Shown: piece after piece, positions 53,048-58,989 of the stretch
How positions within the stretch are numbered: the first letter of the stretch is position 1
Layout of the letters: the number at the start of each line of letters is the position of its first letter
Origin: Myxococcales bacterium
GTDB taxonomy: Bacteria > Myxococcota_A > UBA9042 > UBA3505
NCBI GenBank assembly: GCA_002728755.1
Contig: PBVT01000015.1
Coordinates: 1 to 58,989 of the forward strand
Direction of reading: 5' to 3'
Length of the DNA: 58,989 nt
Made by a program: the position numbers and the translations under genes
The notes under the pieces: generated by a model
Database searches by the model: none
What the model was told of the DNA's origin: nothing
What the model saw: only the letters and a program-made list of their open reading frames with translations

Positions 53048-53224
53048 TGGTGTGCCTCGTTCTGTAGAATTATCCTCCCATTTGATACCAGACTTGGGGG
53101 CCTCCTTCAAAACACATGCTTCGATCCGCCCCACACAGTCTGGTTTTTGTGGTGCACTTGCGGCAATGTTCGTGGTTGCATAACGTGGGGTCGCCGACAC
53201 TCTTCGATACACCTGGATGCAGGA
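53048..53224. other. Divergent intergenic region
   Basis: This is 177 bp between the Cys-rich lipoprotein gene and the cyclophilin gene. No gene is supported here; the in-frame upstream extensions of both genes cross it and are rejected for lack of signal-peptide continuity. No clear promoter is recognised. Confidence 0.3.
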
Positions 53225-54019
53225 ATGTTACGTTTGCTCACGTTGCGAAATCTCCTCATTCTGCTCATAACATTTCTCCCGAGTTTTGGCTGGGGAGCCC
53301 CAACCCGTGTGGCCCTGGAAACCAGCATGGGGGATTTGGTCGTGGAGCTGGATACGGAGAGATCTCCCAAGACGGTCCAGAACTTTCTTCGATATGTGGA
53401 TACGGGATTCTATAACGAGACTCTTTTCCACCGTGTGGTGGACGGTTATCTTGTACAGGGGGGCGGGTATACGCGCGGTTTAAAGCGAAAGCCTGCCTTT
53501 GAAGCGATCCCCCTGGAAGCCGCGTCGACCCTGAAAAACACCCGAGGCAGCATCGCGATGGCGCGTATCCACACCAAGCGGGATAGCGCTCGCGCAGAGT
53601 TCTTTATTAACGTGGTGGATAACCCAGCTTTGGATTCAACGGCCGGTGGCTACGTGGTGTTCGGGCAGATCATCAAAGGCATGGAGATTGTAGACGCGAT
53701 CGCCACAGTGCCGGTTGGAAGCCTGGGGCAGCATCGCCATGCGCCCAAGACCCCCGTCGTGATCAAACGCGTCCGCCGCATTGAAGAGGCGGTGCCTGCT
53801 ACGGACGATTCCTGCGCGCCAGCCTGTTCCAACGCGGTGGATGTTATGATGCGCGGATTCAAGGAGAAGGATCCGAAACGGTTCGATTCCGCCGCATTGG
53901 AAGGTTTACGTCCGACCGCGCTAACCCAATGTCTGTCCAGCTGTCGTTCGAACCCCATGTTGGCGGAATGCTATAGCAAGGCAAAGACGACAAAAGCCTT
54001 AAAGGCGTGTGGGCTATAA
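53225..54019 (+). CDS. Periplasmic cyclophilin-type peptidyl-prolyl isomerase with a Cys-rich C-terminal tail
   Basis: This 264-residue protein has a signal peptide (hydrophobic ~9-23). The cyclophilin domain spans ~25-185: FHRVVDGYLVQGG, RGSIAMARIHT, AEFFINVVDN and YVVFGQIIKGMEIVD hold the active-site residues. It accelerates X-Pro isomerisation in the periplasm. Unlike E. coli PpiA, it carries a ~75-residue tail (53792-54016) with CX3C pairs (CAPAC, CLSSC) and two further Cys. A tail of that type could be disulfide-bonded or bind clients. The ATG at 53225 is chosen because it gives a clean signal peptide. It sits between two Cys-rich lipoprotein genes. Confidence 0.88.
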   Translation: MLRLLTLRNLLILLITFLPSFGWGAPTRVALETSMGDLVVELDTERSPKTVQNFLRYVDTGFYNETLFHRVVDGYLVQGGGYTRGLKRKPAFEAIPLEAASTLKNTRGSIAMARIHTKRDSARAEFFINVVDNPALDSTAGGYVVFGQIIKGMEIVDAIATVPVGSLGQHRHAPKTPVVIKRVRRIEEAVPATDDSCAPACSNAVDVMMRGFKEKDPKRFDSAALEGLRPTALTQCLSSCRSNPMLAECYSKAKTTKALKACGL

Positions 54020-54083
54020 CTTTAACGCTCTCCCCTTTCGTGGACTGGATAGCCAAGGTGTTTATCGGGTATATTAGGGAGCT

Positions 54084-56669
54084 ATGAAGCTGCGTTACCT
54101 TCTGTTTATATGGCTGGTCTCTTTCTGTTTGGGATGCCCAACCGAAGAGGCAGGCAAATACCCTGTTCTCGTCGTCGCGATGAGCGCAGACGTCGCGGAC
54201 TATAATAGTGCGGACCTACTGGAAATTCGTATGCGTGCTTCGAATAGCGGACAGCTCGCGCCAGCGGATGGGTACCGCTCCATCAACATCAATTCGTGGG
54301 ACTTTTCAAAAGGCCCGTACCTGGTTGAGGTTGTGCCAAAGTCCATACAGGGGCCCGTACAAGCCCATGTCGTCGCGTACGACAGCGCAACCAAGACGAC
54401 GGTCGCAGCAACCGTTGTCCCCATGAATCTCGAGACGACGTATAGCGAAGTCTATATTTTATTGAAGCCGGCCTCGGCCTGTGATGCGGATGGCGATGGG
54501 ATACCCAATTGTGCGATGCCCGGCTGTTGTCAGGATCCCAGCCAGCTCGTGCAGGATTGCAACGATGAGTCGGCCCTTGTCCATCTATTTGCCGACACTG
54601 CCAGCCTTGGTCCCGATATATGTAACGGCCTGGATGACGATTGCGATGGGAGCGTTGACGAAGACCCGCAACCAGAGAGCTGTGATGGGCTCGATAACGA
54701 CTGCAATGGACTGGTGGATGATGGTCTTCCGTCGATAACCTGTGGCGAAGGGATCTGCGAAGTAACCGTCCCTTCGTGCACCGGAGGTGTGCCCGTCACC
54801 TGTACGCCGGATATGACCAACACCTTGCCGGAAAAATGCGACGGTGCCGACAACAACTGCAATGGAGAAGTGGATGAAGGTCTGGACGGGGCCGGGCCGG
54901 TGTCGGCGTGTGATGGGGGAATCGGTGTCTGCGGTACTACCGCCGCTACACGGTGTGTCGGCGCCAGTTGGGTCTGTGACGTCTCCGCGCTCGGGGATCT
55001 CTATGAGCCGACCGGAGAGACGCTATGCGATAATCTCGACAATAATTGCGATGGTCGTGTTGATGAGGAAATCAACCAGGCCTGCGATGTAGGATGTGGT
55101 CCGGGCACCAGCTTCTGCGCCAATGGCCTATGGACGGCCTGTTCGACTCCGGGAAGTCTAGAATGTTTTGACTATGCGGACTGTGAACCGCGCCCGATGT
55201 GCGTGACCAACTGCCCTGGCCCACCGCAGGAAGTCTGTAATACTTTGGATGATGATTGCGATGGGATCACTGATAATACGAACGCCAGCGGCTGTACGAA
55301 CTACTACTTCGATCAAGATGGCGACCAATATGGCGCGGCGGGTGCCCCCCAATGCCTTTGTGAGCCTTCGGGAAATTATACGGCGCTGATGGGTGGGGAC
55401 TGTGATGATAGTGATATCAGCTGTCATCCCTGGGCGAACGAAGTCTGTGATGGAAAAGACAATGACTGCGCGAACGGCATCGACGATGGACTGTCGGCCA
55501 CGGCCCCCAGCTGCCCTCTGCAGGCCGGTGTCTGTGCCGGGTCGAAGCAGGAGTGTAAGTTCGGTGGGTGGCAGGCCTGTGGCCCGAGTGCCGGGTATGG
55601 CGCCAATTACCAGCTATTGGAGACCAGCTGTGATGGGGTAGATAACGACTGTGATGGCCAGGTCGATGAATCGTCGGTCGAATGTGAGGACTACGAGGAT
55701 TGTATCAATGGAAGCTGCCAGGCGATTGGGTGCCCATACCCACAACTTTTGCTGAACAGCACCTGTGATGATGAGGCAAATACCGCGGTCTGCAATTGGG
55801 ACGCGGGGGGCTGCTGTAAATCATCGAACCCCGCATTGAACTGCAACCCCTGCCTGTTTCTTGCTTCCTGCAACTGCCTTGATCCAGAAGCTTGTGAGCA
55901 GACCGGCTTATGTGACTGCCCCTATCTTGAGTTCTCCGGGGAACAGTATCTGGAAATCGATGATGAAATAGATCTTATGGACTTGTCTGACGGAGATTTC
56001 ACCGTGCAGTTCTGGTTGCGAGCGACGGAAGGCCTCGGACACCGCCCCCTTTTATTCTGGGGAGATCGGGATTCCACAGGTTTCTGCCTAAACCGCTACC
56101 TTCGTTTACGCGTGCGTAATAATAACAAAGTAGAGGCTTGGCTCGCTGGCGTGGATGGCACAACCCATGTGGAATCCAACATAATGATCCCCAGCTCCAA
56201 TGGTGGGCCGGATGAGCCTTGGCAACATGTCGCCATCGTACGGTTCCAGGGCGAGAAACTGCGTGTTTATGTAAATAATACACAAACCGATGCTATCGAT
56301 ATATCGGGTGCTATGAACCTCAACGCGGCCGGCAAGCCAGACTCCTTTGGCCATATCTTTATTGGGCAGGACCGGTATGAGTGTGGATCCTGGACCGACA
56401 GCACCTTAAGCTTCATCGGCGATCTGTATAAGGTTCGGTTCTGGAACCGGGGCCTTTCACATAACGAGATTGTGGTCAATTCCGGCGAAGAGCTCTTTCA
56501 GTTTGAAACGTCTGGCATGATTGGGCGCTATCGTATGGACACAGGTTGTGGGGAACTGATCAATGAGCCCGGTGGCCCGATGACCGCCGCGTCGATACAT
56601 TCCAATTCTCCAGCACCTCTTCCAGCCTGGAAAGTCACACAGGACTGTGAGGGTGTTTCCTCACCATAA
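54084..56669 (+). CDS. Lipoprotein with MopE repeats, LNR-like Cys segment and C-terminal LamG domain
   Basis: This 861-residue lipoprotein starts with MKLRYLLFIWLVSF; the lipobox is CLGC with Pro at +2. An N-terminal ~110-residue beta domain leads into about seven MopE-type motifs (DGLDNDCNGLVDDG, DGADNNCNGEVDEG, DNLDNNCDGRVDEE, NTLDDDCDGITDN, DGVDNDCDGQVDES). Near ~560 is an LNR-like segment (STCDDEAN...CNWDAGGCC). Residues ~612-850 form a LamG/concanavalin-type sandwich (LEFSGEQYLEIDDE, DFTVQFWLRA, WQHVAIVRFQG, GDLYKVRFWNRGL). Such domains often bind glycans. The protein is probably a surface-exposed adhesin or binding protein. Confidence 0.8.
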   Translation: MKLRYLLFIWLVSFCLGCPTEEAGKYPVLVVAMSADVADYNSADLLEIRMRASNSGQLAPADGYRSININSWDFSKGPYLVEVVPKSIQGPVQAHVVAYDSATKTTVAATVVPMNLETTYSEVYILLKPASACDADGDGIPNCAMPGCCQDPSQLVQDCNDESALVHLFADTASLGPDICNGLDDDCDGSVDEDPQPESCDGLDNDCNGLVDDGLPSITCGEGICEVTVPSCTGGVPVTCTPDMTNTLPEKCDGADNNCNGEVDEGLDGAGPVSACDGGIGVCGTTAATRCVGASWVCDVSALGDLYEPTGETLCDNLDNNCDGRVDEEINQACDVGCGPGTSFCANGLWTACSTPGSLECFDYADCEPRPMCVTNCPGPPQEVCNTLDDDCDGITDNTNASGCTNYYFDQDGDQYGAAGAPQCLCEPSGNYTALMGGDCDDSDISCHPWANEVCDGKDNDCANGIDDGLSATAPSCPLQAGVCAGSKQECKFGGWQACGPSAGYGANYQLLETSCDGVDNDCDGQVDESSVECEDYEDCINGSCQAIGCPYPQLLLNSTCDDEANTAVCNWDAGGCCKSSNPALNCNPCLFLASCNCLDPEACEQTGLCDCPYLEFSGEQYLEIDDEIDLMDLSDGDFTVQFWLRATEGLGHRPLLFWGDRDSTGFCLNRYLRLRVRNNNKVEAWLAGVDGTTHVESNIMIPSSNGGPDEPWQHVAIVRFQGEKLRVYVNNTQTDAIDISGAMNLNAAGKPDSFGHIFIGQDRYECGSWTDSTLSFIGDLYKVRFWNRGLSHNEIVVNSGEELFQFETSGMIGRYRMDTGCGELINEPGGPMTAASIHSNSPAPLPAWKVTQDCEGVSSP

Positions 56670-56794
56670 AAAGATCCTCCGCCGTATTCGGTTATGATTG
56701 CAGAGCCTTCTGCGACCTATGTTTCCTGTGCAGGTCCTTGCGTTGTGGATGCGGAGAACATAAGAATGACTTCCGCCTAAACCCGAGGATAGCC

Positions 56795-58989
56795 ATGCAC
56801 TGGTTGCACCGTTTCAGCTTTCTGATCCTGATCGCCGCACTGGTTCATTGCGGTGGGGATACAAATGTGGCCGATGTTCCCACGGATAATTGGTCCCCTG
56901 ATATCGCCACAGATAACAGCACCTCCGACCCAGGAAGTGATACCGGCAGTGATGTTTTCCAGCCACCGAACGAAACGGTCGAGGTTATAACCTGCCCAGC
57001 TCCTGATCTTGCGGCACCGGACTCGGGCATATGCGCGGTCATCGGCGATGGCGGCGACCGCGTTCTGGTTGGCACCATCTTACGTCCCTCCGAGGTCTAT
57101 GAAAATGGCGCTGTCCATGTGGCGGCGGACGGTACGATCAGCTGTGTCGGGTGCGATTGTCTCGATTCTGCGAGCGAAAACACCGTCATCTATTGCCCCG
57201 ATGCGGTTATCAGCCCCGGCTTAATCAACGCCCATGATCATATGGGTTGGATGGCGGATCGCCCCTGGGTGGCGGACGAACATAATGTTGATCCAGCGCT
57301 GCGCTGGGAACACCGGCATGACTGGAGACGCGGCAAACGCGGAAACCCGAAGATCTCCACCACCGGCGGTGCCTCCAGTGAGCAGAAATCCTGGGGTGAA
57401 CTTCGGTTTGTGTTGGGTGGCGGAACCAGCATCAATGGTTCTGGCTCAGTCGCTGGGCTTCTTCGAAATCTCGATCGGTACGACGCGATGGAAGGACTGG
57501 ATGGAGGTTCGGTTCATTACGAGACCTTCCCCCTTGATGATGCCAGTGGCGCGATGAAGAGCTCGGGTTGCGACTATGGTGATATCGATGGACCGTCCAA
57601 TGCAGACGCCTATACCCCGCATGTGTCCGAAGGCATCGACCCCGAGGCTCGCAATGAGTTCCTATGTCTTACAAGCACCCAGGATGGCGGCAAGGAGACC
57701 CTGAAAAGCAACTCATCCATTATCCATGGCGTGGGTGTCCTGCCCATCGATGTGGCACAGATGAGCGTCCTGGGCATTCGTTTGATCTGGTCCCCACGTT
57801 CGAACGTAAGCCTGTATGGCAATACCGCGCCGGTTACCATGTATCATCAACAGGGTATCGTGATCGGATTAGGGACCGACTGGATCCCCAGCGGCTCGAT
57901 GAATATGTTACGGGAGCTCGCCTGCGCGGACCTTCTGAATCGCGAGTATTACGGTGGATACTTCAGCGACGAAGCCCTCTGGCGAATGGTGACCGTAGGA
58001 GCTGCACGTACGCTACATTTCGACCAGCAGATTGGCGTTCTGGCTGAGGGTAAGGTGGCCGATATCGCGATCTTCGCGAATAGCGGGCGAAGCCATTACC
58101 GGTCGGTCATCGAGGCCGGGCCACAGGATGTAGCTCTGGTCCTTCGAGGGGGTAAAGTGCTGAGTGGAGATACCGCTCTTGTGGAAGCCCTCGCTTCGGA
58201 TTGCAACACTCTGGATGTATGTGGAACCGAGAAACGTGTTTGTCTGCAATCCGAGATTGGGAAAAGCCTATCACAGCTGCAAAGCAGTGTGGGAGCTATG
58301 TACCCCCTCTTCTTCTGTGACACCCCCGAAGACGAACCCACCTGTGTCCCGAGCCGAACCCTGATCGAGGATGCGGTGGCCAACTCCAACAACTACCCCG
58401 TGCTTGAAGCACAGAGTGATGTGGATTCTGACGGCATTGCTGACGACGTGGACAACTGCCCGTCAATCTTCAATCCGATTCGCCCCCTGGATGATGGTGT
58501 GCAGGGAGATTTTGACGGTGATGGCGTTGGAGATGCGTGCGACGCCTGCCCAATCGACGCGGACGCGAGCGATTGCACGTCCTTCGATCCCGACGACTCC
58601 GACAACGACGGTATCAAGGACTTTTCAGATAATTGCCCCCAAAGCCCAAACGCCGACCAGGCCGATGGTGATTCCGATGGCAAGGGCGACGCCTGCGATC
58701 TATGTCCGACCGTCTCGAACCCAGGTAGTGCGGGTTGCCCGTATACAATCTATGAGATCCAGGATGTGACGGCCGAGCGGCATCCACCCGATGGCAGCCA
58801 GGTGGAGACGAGCTGCACGGTGACGATCGCCAATGTGGCTTCCTTGGGGTTCTGGTGCCAGGATCGCGCCGGAGGCCCCTACTCCGGCATCTTCGTGTAT
58901 ACAGGCTCGGAGATGTCCGTCGTGGATGATGGGAACGGGTTTCGACCGGTAGCCCCCGGCGACGATTTGGCGATCAATGCCACCTACGT
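56795..58989 (+). CDS. Lipoprotein amidohydrolase (ATZ/TRZ-type) with TSP3 repeats, 3' truncated by window edge
   Basis: The reading frame is open from ATG 56795 to the edge (731 codons visible). The N-terminus ends in LVHC, a poor but possible lipobox, followed by an Asp/Ser-rich linker. Residues ~85-500 are an amidohydrolase of the chlorohydrolase/deaminase type with all metal ligands visible: HDH (His147/149), the HVSEGID His276, the IIHGVGV His311, and Asp362 in LGTDWIPSGS. It is thus probably catalytic; the substrate is unknown. Thrombospondin type 3-like Ca2+ repeats follow (58418-~58740; DSDGIADDVDNC, DGDSDGKGDAC). The chain continues into a segment (GFWCQDRAGGPYSGIFVY) resembling OB-fold domains of extracellular nucleases. 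The complete protein extends beyond the window. Confidence 0.85.
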   Translation, partial: MHWLHRFSFLILIAALVHCGGDTNVADVPTDNWSPDIATDNSTSDPGSDTGSDVFQPPNETVEVITCPAPDLAAPDSGICAVIGDGGDRVLVGTILRPSEVYENGAVHVAADGTISCVGCDCLDSASENTVIYCPDAVISPGLINAHDHMGWMADRPWVADEHNVDPALRWEHRHDWRRGKRGNPKISTTGGASSEQKSWGELRFVLGGGTSINGSGSVAGLLRNLDRYDAMEGLDGGSVHYETFPLDDASGAMKSSGCDYGDIDGPSNADAYTPHVSEGIDPEARNEFLCLTSTQDGGKETLKSNSSIIHGVGVLPIDVAQMSVLGIRLIWSPRSNVSLYGNTAPVTMYHQQGIVIGLGTDWIPSGSMNMLRELACADLLNREYYGGYFSDEALWRMVTVGAARTLHFDQQIGVLAEGKVADIAIFANSGRSHYRSVIEAGPQDVALVLRGGKVLSGDTALVEALASDCNTLDVCGTEKRVCLQSEIGKSLSQLQSSVGAMYPLFFCDTPEDEPTCVPSRTLIEDAVANSNNYPVLEAQSDVDSDGIADDVDNCPSIFNPIRPLDDGVQGDFDGDGVGDACDACPIDADASDCTSFDPDDSDNDGIKDFSDNCPQSPNADQADGDSDGKGDACDLCPTVSNPGSAGCPYTIYEIQDVTAERHPPDGSQVETSCTVTIANVASLGFWCQDRAGGPYSGIFVYTGSEMSVVDDGNGFRPVAPGDDLAINATY

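Noticed and set aside
53048..53212. Longer start (ATG 53212) for the Cys-rich lipoprotein
   Set aside because: It would place 55 residues before the lipobox signal helix; TTG 53047 with a GAGG site fits better.
54070..54075. TATATT as a -10 box before the LamG lipoprotein gene
   Set aside because: It lies only 8 bp from the ATG and overlaps the ribosome binding site, leaving no room for a usable promoter.

Overview
The window reads as a chromosomal segment of a Gram-negative bacterium. About 40 protein genes are packed at moderate GC, with no rRNA, tRNA, IS element, phage or CRISPR that I can see. The best lineage guess is Myxococcota or a related former deltaproteobacterial group such as Bradymonadia. 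That guess rests on an unusually dense set of Cys- and Asp-rich lipoproteins with MopE-type (DxDNDCDG), thrombospondin type 3, CGNGxC and other Cys-rich repeats, plus PEGA/LysM envelope proteins. It is an inference from protein style, not a phylogenetic result.

Region 1 (1-8.3 kb): a GYD-domain protein, a MATE exporter, and a PI-PLC-like lipoprotein with three N-terminal Cys repeats. A tightly packed minus-strand cassette follows: a DegT-type aminotransferase, a B12-type radical SAM enzyme and a SPASM-like radical SAM enzyme. Next is a MeaB-family GTPase. Region 2 (8.3-18.7 kb): a large GT-C-type membrane glycosyltransferase, a PEGA-LysM-MepA murein endopeptidase with a LysM partner, a radical SAM-methyltransferase fusion, a CGFS glutaredoxin, an AidB-like acyl-CoA dehydrogenase and a two-TM membrane protein. 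Region 3 (18.7-25.8 kb): two small lipoproteins, an A-type Fe-S carrier (ErpA/IscA), a 12-TM transporter with a DsbA-like domain inserted between TM7 and TM8, a Cys-rich lipoprotein and RlmN.

Region 4 (25.8-36.1 kb) is mostly housekeeping. A degenerate histidine kinase whose phospho-acceptor His is replaced by Asp is divergent from Hsp33. A UDP-sugar decarboxylase/epimerase comes next, then a run with 4-bp ATGA or longer overlaps: lepA-lepB-pyrR-pyrB-pyrC'-carA. PyrC' has lost every metal ligand and resembles the inactive dihydroorotase that scaffolds aspartate carbamoyltransferase in Pseudomonas. Signal peptidase I carries a Cys-rich insertion of the same type as the lipoproteins.

Region 5 (36-59 kb) is dominated by large secreted lipoproteins built from MopE, somatomedin-B-like, LNR/Notch-like, TSP3, LamG, CAP, PKD and amidohydrolase modules. 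A UbiB/AarF kinase-like protein, a CX3C-rich small lipoprotein and a periplasmic cyclophilin with a Cys-rich tail are interspersed.

The unifying theme is an envelope proteome heavy in disulfides, accompanied by envelope biogenesis proteins (signal peptidase I, DsbA-fused transporter, cyclophilin, Hsp33, glutaredoxin) that themselves carry unusual Cys modules or thiol chemistry. Whether these genes form one functional system is a hypothesis.
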